NCBI GenBank assembly: GCA_965214615.1
Contig: OZ243952.1
Coordinates: 2,108,001-2,172,000, forward strand
Reading direction: 5' to 3'
Length of the DNA: 64,000 bases
Origin: CBDAUN01 sp965214615
Lineage (GTDB): Bacteria; Pseudomonadota; Gammaproteobacteria; Arenicellales; JAJDZL01
Shown here: positions 27,301 to 34,692 of the stretch, one piece after another
Layout of the letters: each line of letters opens with the position of its first letter
Position numbering within the stretch: the stretch's first letter is position 1
Notes under the pieces: generated by a model
Told to the model about the DNA's origin: nothing
Databases searched by the model: none
The model's input: the letters and a program-made list of their open reading frames with translations, nothing else
Program-made: the position numbers and the translations under genes

Positions 27301-28219
27301 TACCGCTCGTAGTAATTTTACCGGCAGATTCATTGCGCAGTGAAATGTTGCCCGGAGAATCGTTCATGTGAGCACTTATGCCGTGGGCATTATAAACACC
27401 CGTCTCACCACCAAAATCATGTCCGTCACCGCTTGTTGAAATCTGCTTTCGGTTGATGATGTTGATGTCTCCGCCACCTTTCGGGGTAAGCGGGTCATCA
27501 TCATATTCGCCAATATCAGCAGTCATTCCCCTTGCCGCCGTTCCTTGAGCGTCAATCATGCCTTCATTAACCAAGGTAATCGTGCCTGCACCGTCACCGA
27601 TCCACGCATAGAATCCGTTCGCTACTCGATTTGGAAAATTTTCGCCTTCACCGCGTTGATGCGTGTTGCCGGTAGTCGTAATCGTCCCCTTGTTAGTCGC
27701 CATTACGTTTGCACCAAAATAGCTGCCTACTACAAGACCCATACGACCATTACCACTGGACTCGATAATTCCATGATTTTCGACATCAAGATCGTAAGCT
27801 GTTCCACCGTCGGGATCAACATCAGATATTGAAATCACAATACGATCAACTTCCGTGTCGTTGTTTGCCAACGAACCCGTGATGAACAACGTGCCCACTT
27901 CGGTTGCCGTGTCAATACGAAAAACTTCATTGTTATCGGTGCCATCCATGTCGATAATGACTTTTGATTTTCCCGCAACAAAACCAGAAGTAAAGGCAAA
28001 CAAATCGACCCACCAGTCACGGTTTGCGACACCTTCCAAATCACCGTTACATGTGATTTTGAAGTCGGATCCGGTGTTGCTTTGTGAAAAGGGATTATCA
28101 GGATTGGATTGGAAATTTACGGTCCCGCGCTCGATAGTGCAAGGAGACGTTTGTGAATGAGCTTGCAGGGGAAGAAGAAGCGTACATGCAAAAGCCAGTG
28201 ACAATATTGCACTGGCCAA
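24350..28219 (-). CDS. Autotransporter-like surface protein with long beta-helical passenger
   Basis: About 1290 residues. A hydrophobic signal segment (LASAILSLAFACTLLLP, cleavage likely after AHSQ) is followed by roughly 850 residues of imperfect passenger repeats of the style V-x-N-x-G-T-I-x-T-x-G, typical of a right-handed beta-helix. Next come a glycine/serine-rich linker and short hydrophobic stretch near residues 950-985. The last 280 residues are an outer-membrane beta-barrel ending in YQLKF with the terminal Phe expected for BAM recognition. It is probably a surface adhesin or similar type V secreted protein; no enzymatic motif is seen. The frame opens at a TTG inside the signal segment; the natural start seems to be an ATG at 28251, one base out of register (see findings). 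A terminator follows at 24263-24298. Confidence 0.8.
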   Translation of the reverse strand: MASAILSLAFACTLLLPLQAHSQTSPCTIERGTVNFQSNPDNPFSQSNTGSDFKITCNGDLEGVANRDWWVDLFAFTSGFVAGKSKVIIDMDGTDNNEVFRIDTATEVGTLFITGSLANNDTEVDRIVISISDVDPDGGTAYDLDVENHGIIESSGNGRMGLVVGSYFGANVMATNKGTITTTGNTHQRGEGENFPNRVANGFYAWIGDGAGTITLVNEGMIDAQGTAARGMTADIGEYDDDPLTPKGGGDINIINRKQISTSGDGHDFGGETGVYNAHGISAHMNDSPGNISLRNESAGKITTSGTGARGMTGYTEGTGNVQVENFGTVTTTGGMFEHRTENFHRADGIYAGAQSGDATAINQSDAEITTGVEGDSTVAGAHGVRAVTNEVGAGTAMVSNAGRIITHGGNSHGMSTWAVSQIARGTNEGKITTHGDESDGASIIAPAGSESGRMVKVSNSGTIITNGDSSEGIEATFWHDEAENIDDAKGEAHAENSGTITVNGNGNADWLTGGVFAGFFHNPRNSGRILNGGDARVTNSGTVKATGNRTEGLGVESHGSGNVVVINTGTVTAGNEGDPDATPPVARKFGIGIRANAYTSSSSDDVDADVDVDVQVKGATANITAFGAESDDTSTNDFNETIGIGILAALSSQGVSSTTGHAKVTVSGGAKVSAFGSSQDEKGHAVMFIGGKGTLDLIASTLVGNVQFADGSFDDVLNVTESGSIDGKIDFGLGGDDEMNINIAENRLFNLTGDIFGLETMTITGPGTTHFSGGVFFENSALNLENGVLVVSGSLNLNQGTMTVHRAGKLVFDIDDEGKFTGQLFAGTLHFEGIDSADAAVYAQLNSDIEPDMVEGVQTKIATEDQIFPILFVDSITSGDMSDTPQVVTELQILSESGGEVHMVGTVESGAVATFDSEMAGNIGVAVLPENPEPGAGGSGPAAGGSGSASGGGGGGSGSGAGAAIGLGLLAVLLSNFLGGDDTGTSFTSHAFASPVSSYFASADSRSIQQSGAATDAPYRLWVRNSTGEFSETSDASVGGSEIGLSLQGNNGYYIEASMMPNVSGSVDSLKFAAEGSSYAINGGLRNDRHFANLRVSQGNFEAKSVVDNPVINSALISNSRIRSSQIQLSAGTSWISNGLRFGPSAAFQAGTFEQDAHDAHGAVMTASVPAYSQDYTSAKLGFGIAATQWLNSASSIQWRPHMRFDVMRTNSQDVNDLTLRQSDKDGILSFNTKAGVRSMPETVSQLSFGAAIKSPGSSQGMWKLAMTGLEADGEDYHAAMIGYQLKF

Positions 28220-28260
28220 TCGATTGGTTTGTAAAAAACCTTTTATTTCATAGCGTTGTA

Positions 28261-28269
28261 CCCCCCCCC
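28261..28269. repeat. Homopolymer tract: nine C on plus, nine G on the autotransporter strand
   Basis: On the coding strand of the autotransporter the tract reads GAGGGGGGGGG and ends 9 nt before ATG 28251. It thus overlaps the position expected for the Shine-Dalgarno sequence. Long G tracts at such places are prone to slippage. Confidence 0.9.
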
Positions 28270-28859
28270 TCGTCGCGAAATCTAGCGGGGTGCGCTAGCT
28301 TGGATTTCAATAGCATTTGTTTCACCTTAAAATAAATTCAATATGCTCAACTTTTTCGACGAATTGAAAACCTTAAATACAACGCAAAAGGTGCGTTCAA
28401 AGGCGCAATCAACTAATCATTGGCAAGCGATTATAAACCTAAATTAATTGACTTGAAAAGATTTACGCGACGGCCAATGCGGAAACAGCCGCTTTCGATT
28501 CTCACTGTCCAGAAAGTTTGCACTTCAGATCGACGAGTGATGTAATCGATATGCATAGAATTCAACCCTGCCTGCCAGGGCACGGATAAGGTGTCTGCTC
28601 GTTTCGATATGGCCGTTATTGGGAGGCGGTTCACATCAGCACTCGCGAATGCAAAGGAAATAGAACTTTCCGCAAAGAATCACTATCATATTCCCCAATT
28701 CGGCAAAATCGGCAGTGCCCTGCTCGACCGGCATGGACTTATGGATTTCAAGGCGATGTTCGCCTTGCAGCATGCGAACGGTTTCAAGCGCGGACGCTCT
28801 GCAGTCGGCTTACATCCGCGAAATTGTTCACTTTCATCTAGGCTCCGCCCAATCAAACT
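28270..28859. other. Intergenic region autotransporter / agmatinase
   Basis: A 590-bp divergent intergenic stretch. The part near 28310-28460 is AT-rich and probably contains the leftward promoter. Open frames on both strands in 28430-28860 have no family match. I see no RNA gene here. Confidence 0.4.
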
Positions 28860-29804
28860 ATGGTTTACGACAACGAATCCGCATTTACCGGAAGCAATAA
28901 GAACTGCATGGGGTTTGCCTCCACCTACGCAGGCGCGCTCAGCCTGTTTCGCCGCCCCTACAGCAAATCCGTCACAGACTCGGATCTGATAATCAGCGGA
29001 GTCCCGTTCGACCTTGCCGTAACCAACCGGCCTGGCGCGCGGTTCGGTCCGAGAGGCCTTCGAGCTGCATCATCGCACCTGTCATGGGACGGCGCTACCT
29101 GGCCTTGGAATATGGATCCGTTCAAAAAGCTGATTGCCACGGACTACGGCGATTGCCCGGTGGATCATGGCGTCCCGGACAAGATACCCGGACAAATCAA
29201 ATCCCATGCCGCGCACTTGCTAAGCGGTGGAGCCCGACTGCTTACGATGGGCGGCGATCACTTCATCGCCTATCCGATTCTCGATGCGATCCACGACCGG
29301 CATGGCCCGGTATCCCTCGTCCATCTAGACGCGCATAGCGACACCTGGGAAGAAAAGTCTGGTTACATCGATCATGGAACAATGTTCTACCACGCGGCTC
29401 AGCGGGGCCTTGTAATTCCAGAGCGATCCGTCCAAATCGGCTTGCGCACATGGAACAACCGCACACTGGGATTCAACATTTTTGACGCTCAGTACGTACA
29501 CGAAAAAGGAGTTCAAGCCGTTATCGAACAAACCCTGTCCATTGTCGGCACGAATAATGCCTATCTAAGTTTCGATATCGACTGCCTCGACCCCTCGGTT
29601 GCACCGGGAACCGGTACACCGGTTTGCGGTGGACTTTCAATGTGGCAGGCGCAAAGCATCATTCGAGGACTGAGCGATATCAACTTTCTCGGCATGGACC
29701 TTGTTGAAGTTGCTCCGGCCTACGACGTTTCGGACATTACAAGTCTTGCCGGAGCGCACCTGATGCTTGACTTCATCTGTCTGCTCGCTTCAAGAATGGA
29801 TTGA
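28860..29804 (+). CDS. speB: Agmatinase (ureohydrolase family)
   Basis: A 314-residue ureohydrolase with all binuclear manganese-binding motifs: MGGDHF (about 130), LDAHSDTW (about 155) and SFDIDCLDPSVAPGTGTP (about 240), and VPFDLAVTNRPGARFGP near the N-terminus. The last is typical of agmatinase rather than arginase. It hydrolyses agmatine to putrescine and urea in the cytoplasm. It faces a polyamine-type binding protein gene (convergent, 29958-31046), which supports a polyamine role. Related guanidinobutyrase and guanidinopropionase share these motifs, so the exact substrate is inference. No strong Shine-Dalgarno sequence precedes ATG 28860; an internal ATG at residue 17 is an alternative. 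Confidence 0.9.
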   Translation: MVYDNESAFTGSNKNCMGFASTYAGALSLFRRPYSKSVTDSDLIISGVPFDLAVTNRPGARFGPRGLRAASSHLSWDGATWPWNMDPFKKLIATDYGDCPVDHGVPDKIPGQIKSHAAHLLSGGARLLTMGGDHFIAYPILDAIHDRHGPVSLVHLDAHSDTWEEKSGYIDHGTMFYHAAQRGLVIPERSVQIGLRTWNNRTLGFNIFDAQYVHEKGVQAVIEQTLSIVGTNNAYLSFDIDCLDPSVAPGTGTPVCGGLSMWQAQSIIRGLSDINFLGMDLVEVAPAYDVSDITSLAGAHLMLDFICLLASRMD

Positions 29805-29957
29805 TTGCCGAGACTAGGGCTGCGAAAAGCCGCACCATCAACAAAGATGGCATGTTGCGGCACCACATCGTTCGCCCGGTCGCCGCAATCGGATCTGACA
29901 GCGATTCGGGCTTAACAGCAGAATCTTGCCGAAGCCGCGAAGAACCGGTTGATGTTC

Positions 29958-31046
29958 CTAGCGACCGTTAGCCAGCCATTCGGCGAATCGGCGCTGCCTG
30001 ATATTCTCGGTTCGGCTGTACCACTGAGGCTGCGAACGAATTGATGTCTCAAGATTGTCGGCATAGGTGGGCATATGCTCAAGCATCGGAATATTTGCCG
30101 TCTTGTGCAATCCGATTCGACCAATCGCAGAGTGCCGCGTAGGCCCGTACGGCTGCAATCTGGCAAACGCCGCCATGCTCTGGGTTCGCGTGACAAAGCC
30201 GATAAATTGCTGCGCCAAGTCCCGACGCGGAGAGGTTCTGCCTATCGCCCAGACGCTTGAATCGAGAAATTGCCCGTCGCGGATAATTGAAACCGGAACG
30301 CTTTCCTCCACCCTTGCGCTGAACAGCCTCCCGTAATAGCCCGATGACATCGCGACTTCGCCGCTTTTCAGCAGTTCAGTCGCCTCAGAGCCGGTCTCCC
30401 ACCAAACAATGTGATCTCGAATCTGATCCAGCTTGCGGAAAGCCAATTTCATTCCGCGGTCGGTGCTTAGAAGATCGTAGATTTGAATGATCGGAATGTC
30501 ATAGGAATAAAGCGCCCACTCCAATATCGCAATCGGCTGACGGCGCAGGCCGCGTTTTCCAGGAAACCGTTCAATATCGAAAAAATCCTTGACCGCAGTC
30601 GGCTTTTCGTCCGGAAATGCCTGATCGTTGTACGCCAGGACCGTCGAAAAGATCAAATGTTCAACACCGCAATTCAACAGCGATCCATCGAGGAAATCCT
30701 CATCCGCCGCAGTGCCATCCGGCGCAGGCGCAAGCGCCAAATGATTTAGTCGGTGCACCAGCCCGAGCTTGCAGGCAACCAGCGCATCAGATTTAGTCAT
30801 GTCAAGCACATCCCAGGATTCGGCCTTCGCGGCTTCGGCATCCTGCAGCGGCTTGACTCCGCCGTTGTATTTCTTTAGGACAATTCGCGTATCGAATTCT
30901 TCGGAAAACGGTCCAATATAGGCTTCCAGCTGGTCAGATTCATAAGCGCCTCCCCAGGTTGTGACGACAAGCGAATCCGCCTGGTCCGCAAACCCATGAA
31001 CAGACCAAAGCGCTGCAGCCGCAAGAATCAGCCTAAATCGAATCAT
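29958..31046 (-). CDS. Periplasmic solute-binding protein, spermidine/putrescine type
   Basis: A 362-residue extracellular solute-binding protein of the PotD-like cluster. A signal peptide spans about residues 1-21 (LILAAAALWSVHGFA then DQA). The mature protein opens with SLVVTTWGGAYESDQLEAYI, the usual first strand-loop of iron/polyamine binding proteins, and contains KPTAVKDFFDIERFPGKRGL, a conserved hinge region. The start ATG has GGGAGG at perfect spacing and overlaps the end of the ClC gene by 14 nt, so the two are translationally coupled. No permease or ATPase gene is adjacent, making this an orphan binding protein in the window. The ligand is inference. Confidence 0.88.
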   Translation of the reverse strand: MIRFRLILAAAALWSVHGFADQADSLVVTTWGGAYESDQLEAYIGPFSEEFDTRIVLKKYNGGVKPLQDAEAAKAESWDVLDMTKSDALVACKLGLVHRLNHLALAPAPDGTAADEDFLDGSLLNCGVEHLIFSTVLAYNDQAFPDEKPTAVKDFFDIERFPGKRGLRRQPIAILEWALYSYDIPIIQIYDLLSTDRGMKLAFRKLDQIRDHIVWWETGSEATELLKSGEVAMSSGYYGRLFSARVEESVPVSIIRDGQFLDSSVWAIGRTSPRRDLAQQFIGFVTRTQSMAAFARLQPYGPTRHSAIGRIGLHKTANIPMLEHMPTYADNLETSIRSQPQWYSRTENIRQRRFAEWLANGR

Positions 31047-32802
31047 TTTCCTCCCTTCTCAATCGCTCAGAGTCATTCAAATAGGCGTCAATGATATTGC
31101 CCTCGGACACCACTCCGAGCAATCGCCCGTCGTCAACAGAAATGATCGGCACGAATACCCCGACAAAGTCTGTCATCCACTCCATCGCCCAGCGAATGCT
31201 CAAGGTGTCGTCAAATGCAAGCACATCGCGTTGCGTAACGGATTCAACGGTCTGCGACGGGTCTGCTTCGGTACAGTTCCTGACATGCACAACGCCGACG
31301 TACATATTGTCATCCTTGACTACCACACCTGTAGGAAATCCTGCCGATCTCAGTCTCGCCAATGCGTCTTCGACCGTGTCATCCTGGTGAATCGAAATAA
31401 AGTTGTCATGCATCAATTCAGTGATGCGGGAGATCGAAAGAATCGCCGACAAGCGCCCCGAAGACAAATCATACCCGCGCGCTCCGAGCTGCAGGTCGTA
31501 CAGCGAACGGCCGAACAGGCGATGAGAGATCAAGTTTGAAAACACCACGGCAACCATGGCGGCAATCACCAGGTCATAGTTTCGCGTCAACTCAAGAACG
31601 ATCAGGATTGTCGTCAGCGGCGCTCCGATGACCGCGCTGGTAACCGCCATCATGCCGCTGATCGCATACGGAACCACCCCTGAATGAGCGATGATGTCAA
31701 TATCGCCAAGGATGCTTCCGAACAGTGCGCCAAAGACAATCCCAATGAGCAGCACAGGGCTGAATGTTCCTCCGGCGAATCCGAATCCGAGACAAATAAT
31801 GGTCAGGCCGAACTTTGCAACCAGAATCAAAGCCAGTTCGCTCGATTGAAAGGCGCCGTCAATGGTGGCAAAACGCAGCGTCTCTCTGCCCACGCCTAGA
31901 ATTTCCGGCAATTGCAAGGCAACAAGCCCAAGTAGAAATCCGGCCGCCATAGGTCTGAGGGCAAACGGAATCGGACTTCTTCGGGCAAAGCTGGAAACAG
32001 CGGTAAGCAAGCGAACGAACAGCGTAGCCACGAACGCCGCCATTACTCCAATCAAGGCAAACAGCAAATACTCGTGCTGATGCTCGACACCGTCGAAATG
32101 AACCGTAAAAAGCGGCGGCCGCTCAAAGATGACGCTGGCGATCACATAGCCGATCGCAGCGGCAAGCGCGGTCGGGGCGAACGCGCGTATCGCATAATGC
32201 CGCAAAACGACTTCATGGGCGAAAATCATTCCCGCAAGCGGCGCATTGAACGCCGTTGCAATGGCCGCTGCGATGCCCGCGGAAATTCCGATCGAACGGA
32301 TTTCCGGGATATCCAGCTTCATTCGGTCAATAAACGACCCGATGATGGTACCAAGATAGACAATCGGTCCATACTGACCGACCGACGCGCCGACACCGAG
32401 GGAGACAATCGATGCCAGAGTTGAAATCAGGCCGTCTTTGGCAGTTGCAGGCACCGTGCGAAATTGAACCGCATGAATTGAATCTGCCGGCCCAAGATTG
32501 CGCCTGCTTTCCGACCAGAATTTGAACAATAGTCCCACGATGAGCCCGCCCAAGGCCGGCACAAGAACCGTTGCAGCAGAGAGCAGAACCGGACTGTCTC
32601 CGTATTGAAATCGAATCTTCGACGATACAAGCAGCAAGTCGTTCAAAAAGAACACGCTCTCGACAAATCCAATCGTGCAGATTGACACAAGAACGCCGAT
32701 GATTGCGCTCAATATCGTTAAGACAACAATTCTATAGGCGACAGCGCCGAGTTCAGACAGTTGAATTGCGGAAAACTTCATCTCCGACTGTGTATACCAC
32801 AT
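31033..32802 (-). CDS. ClC-family chloride channel with C-terminal CBS domains
   Basis: A 589-residue membrane protein. Residues 15-440 form the ClC core with many helices, including VGASVGQYGPIVYLG, NAPLAGMIFAHEVVLR and FAGGTFSPVLLIG. Two CBS domains follow (about 450-585: ITELMHDNFISIHQDD and a second one ending LLGVVSEGNIIDAYL). In E. coli ClC-ec1 the external gating Glu148 and internal proton Glu203 drive Cl-/H+ antiport; by alignment they are Tyr144 and Val198 here. That argues against proton coupling and for a channel-like or otherwise altered mode. The CBS pair suggests nucleotide regulation. It overlaps the binding protein gene downstream and is separated from etfA by a terminator. 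Confidence 0.92.
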   Translation of the reverse strand: MWYTQSEMKFSAIQLSELGAVAYRIVVLTILSAIIGVLVSICTIGFVESVFFLNDLLLVSSKIRFQYGDSPVLLSAATVLVPALGGLIVGLLFKFWSESRRNLGPADSIHAVQFRTVPATAKDGLISTLASIVSLGVGASVGQYGPIVYLGTIIGSFIDRMKLDIPEIRSIGISAGIAAAIATAFNAPLAGMIFAHEVVLRHYAIRAFAPTALAAAIGYVIASVIFERPPLFTVHFDGVEHQHEYLLFALIGVMAAFVATLFVRLLTAVSSFARRSPIPFALRPMAAGFLLGLVALQLPEILGVGRETLRFATIDGAFQSSELALILVAKFGLTIICLGFGFAGGTFSPVLLIGIVFGALFGSILGDIDIIAHSGVVPYAISGMMAVTSAVIGAPLTTILIVLELTRNYDLVIAAMVAVVFSNLISHRLFGRSLYDLQLGARGYDLSSGRLSAILSISRITELMHDNFISIHQDDTVEDALARLRSAGFPTGVVVKDDNMYVGVVHVRNCTEADPSQTVESVTQRDVLAFDDTLSIRWAMEWMTDFVGVFVPIISVDDGRLLGVVSEGNIIDAYLNDSERLRREENDSI

Positions 32803-32874
32803 TCCCGTAACAGGTGTGATAAGCGGTCCGCAGTTGACCTCGAAGTGTCGTGCGATTCATTCATGGGACTATGC

Positions 32875-32920
32875 AAAAAAGCGATGCCGGACAGCATTCA
32901 GCTACCTGACATCGCTTTTT
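32875..32920 (-). terminator. Terminator between etfA and the ClC gene
   Basis: A6-GCGATG at 32875-32886 pairs with CATCGC-T5 at 32910-32920 around a 23-nt loop. The A/T flanks make it potentially bidirectional. It would end the etf transcript. The stem is short and the loop large, so efficiency is uncertain. Confidence 0.55.
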
Positions 32921-32968
32921 ACTTGCAAGACGAGGCGAGGCGCAGCCGGAAGGCGCCTGCCGCAGGCA

Positions 32969-33904
32969 TCATTCGAGTGCGGCTTCCAGCTCTGGAACCG
33001 CGGTGAAAAGATCGGCAACCCAGCCGTAGTCGGCAACCTGAAATATCGGCGCGTCTTCGTCCTTGTTGATGGCGACGATCACCTTCGAATCCTTCATTCC
33101 AGCCAGATGCTGGATCGCTCCCGAGATTCCTACAGCAATATACAGGTCGGGCGCAACAACCTTGCCGGTCTGACCGACCTGATAATCGTTCGGGACGTAT
33201 CCGGCATCCACTGCGGCGCGGGACGCGCCGACAGCAGCGCCCAGCTTGTCGGCAATCTTCTCGAGCATGCTGAAGTTGTCTCCGCTTTGCATTCCGCGTC
33301 CGCCAGAAATTACGATGCCCGCGGTCGTTAATTCCGGCCGCTCGCTGCGCGTCAGGTCATGCTTGACAAATTTTGAAAGACCCTTGTCGCCGCCAATCGA
33401 CAGTTGCTCGACTTCAGCGCTGCCGCCCTCATCCTGGGCAGGATCGAACGCCGTGGTCCGTACCGTGACAAACTTGACCGCATCGCAAGACCGCACTTTG
33501 GCAAATGCGTTGCCCGCATAAATCGGTCGCACGAATGTGTCTTCGCTCGCAATTTCGGTAATATCGGAAATCTGTTGCACATCAAGCAAAGCTGCGGCAT
33601 GCGGCATGATGTTCTTGCCGTAGGTTGTTGCCGGAGCCAGAATGTGCGTATACGACTTTGCGACTTCAGCCAATGCCGGCGCCACGTTTTCAACCAGGCC
33701 GTACTCAAATTCTGCAGAATCGATCGCAAGTACTTTGCGTATTCCCGAAATCCTGGCCGCGGCTTCGGCGACAGCCGAGCAGCCGGAGCCGATGACAATG
33801 CCGTCAGCATCGCCGCCGATACGCTGCGCAGCAGCGACGGTGTTCAAAGTTGACGCCTTGACAGTTTCGTTGTCGTGTTCGATTAGTACCAGAGTCTGCA
33901 TCAC
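32969..33904 (-). CDS. etfA: Electron transfer flavoprotein, alpha subunit
   Basis: A 311-residue EtfA. The C-terminal FAD-binding domain is clear: ISGGRGMQSGDNF, GAAVGASRAAVDAGYVPND, QVGQTGKVVAPDLYIAVGIS and the closing INKDEDAPIFQVADYGWVAD. Together with EtfB it accepts electrons from acyl-CoA and dimethylglycine/sarcosine-type dehydrogenases and passes them to ETF:quinone oxidoreductase. The start overlaps the etfB stop by 4 nt (ATGA type), so the subunits are translationally coupled. Confidence 0.96.
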   Translation of the reverse strand: MMQTLVLIEHDNETVKASTLNTVAAAQRIGGDADGIVIGSGCSAVAEAAARISGIRKVLAIDSAEFEYGLVENVAPALAEVAKSYTHILAPATTYGKNIMPHAAALLDVQQISDITEIASEDTFVRPIYAGNAFAKVRSCDAVKFVTVRTTAFDPAQDEGGSAEVEQLSIGGDKGLSKFVKHDLTRSERPELTTAGIVISGGRGMQSGDNFSMLEKIADKLGAAVGASRAAVDAGYVPNDYQVGQTGKVVAPDLYIAVGISGAIQHLAGMKDSKVIVAINKDEDAPIFQVADYGWVADLFTAVPELEAALE

Positions 33905-34650
33905 AGCACCTTTGCCTCTTCAGTCAGTTTTTCGATCAGTTCCGCTGCACTCGCAACTTTCACGCCGGCCGCCCGCGTTGGCGGGTCGACCACTTCCAGA
34001 ACCGTAACCCGAGGCGTCACATCGACACCCAGGTCTTCCGGAGTGAACGTTTCAATCGGCTTGCGCCGCGCCTTCATGATGTTGGGCAGCGAAGCATAGC
34101 GCGGCTCATTCAAGCGCAAATCCACCGTCAATATCGCCGGCCGTGTCAGCTCGACTGTCTCAAGTCCGCCGTCCACTTCACGCACTACGCCAACCGAATC
34201 ATCCGAAATATCAATCTTCGAAACAAACGTGCCCAAAGACCACCCGAGCAATGCGGCAAGCATCTGCCCGGTCTGGTTGTTGTCGTTGTCAACCGCCTGC
34301 TTGCCCATAATCACCAGGCCCGGCTGCTCCTTTTCGATGATCGCCTGCAGCAGCTTGGCCACCGCAAGAGGCTCGGCCGATGCGTCTGCACTGATCAGCA
34401 CGCCGCGGTCGGCGCCCATGGCCAGTCCGGTGCGAAGCGTTTCCTGGCTTTGCTGCGGGCCGACCGATACGACAATGATTTCCTCGACGCTTCCTGCCTC
34501 GCGCATGCGAATCGCCTCTTCGACAGCAATTTCGCAGAACGGGTTCATCGCCATCTTGACGTTGTTCAACTCAACGCCGCTTTGATCAGGTTTGACCCTG
34601 ACCTTGATATTCGCGTCAATAACGCGTTTTACTGGAACGACAACTTTCAT
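33901..34650 (-). CDS. etfB: Electron transfer flavoprotein, beta subunit
   Basis: A 249-residue EtfB, starting MKVVVPVKRVIDANIKVRV, with the AMP-binding region (GADRGVLISAD...KQAVDNDNNQTGQMLAALLGW) and the recognition-loop area RYASLPNIMKARRKPIE that docks onto partner dehydrogenases. ATG 34650 is preceded by a GAGG motif. It lies 42 nt downstream of a dimethylglycine/sarcosine-dehydrogenase-like gene on the same strand, whose family uses ETF as electron acceptor. Confidence 0.97.
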   Translation of the reverse strand: MKVVVPVKRVIDANIKVRVKPDQSGVELNNVKMAMNPFCEIAVEEAIRMREAGSVEEIIVVSVGPQQSQETLRTGLAMGADRGVLISADASAEPLAVAKLLQAIIEKEQPGLVIMGKQAVDNDNNQTGQMLAALLGWSLGTFVSKIDISDDSVGVVREVDGGLETVELTRPAILTVDLRLNEPRYASLPNIMKARRKPIETFTPEDLGVDVTPRVTVLEVVDPPTRAAGVKVASAAELIEKLTEEAKVL

Positions 34651-34692
34651 TCCGGGTCCTCAGAACAGTTAATTGGTTGGTTAAGTGACGGA

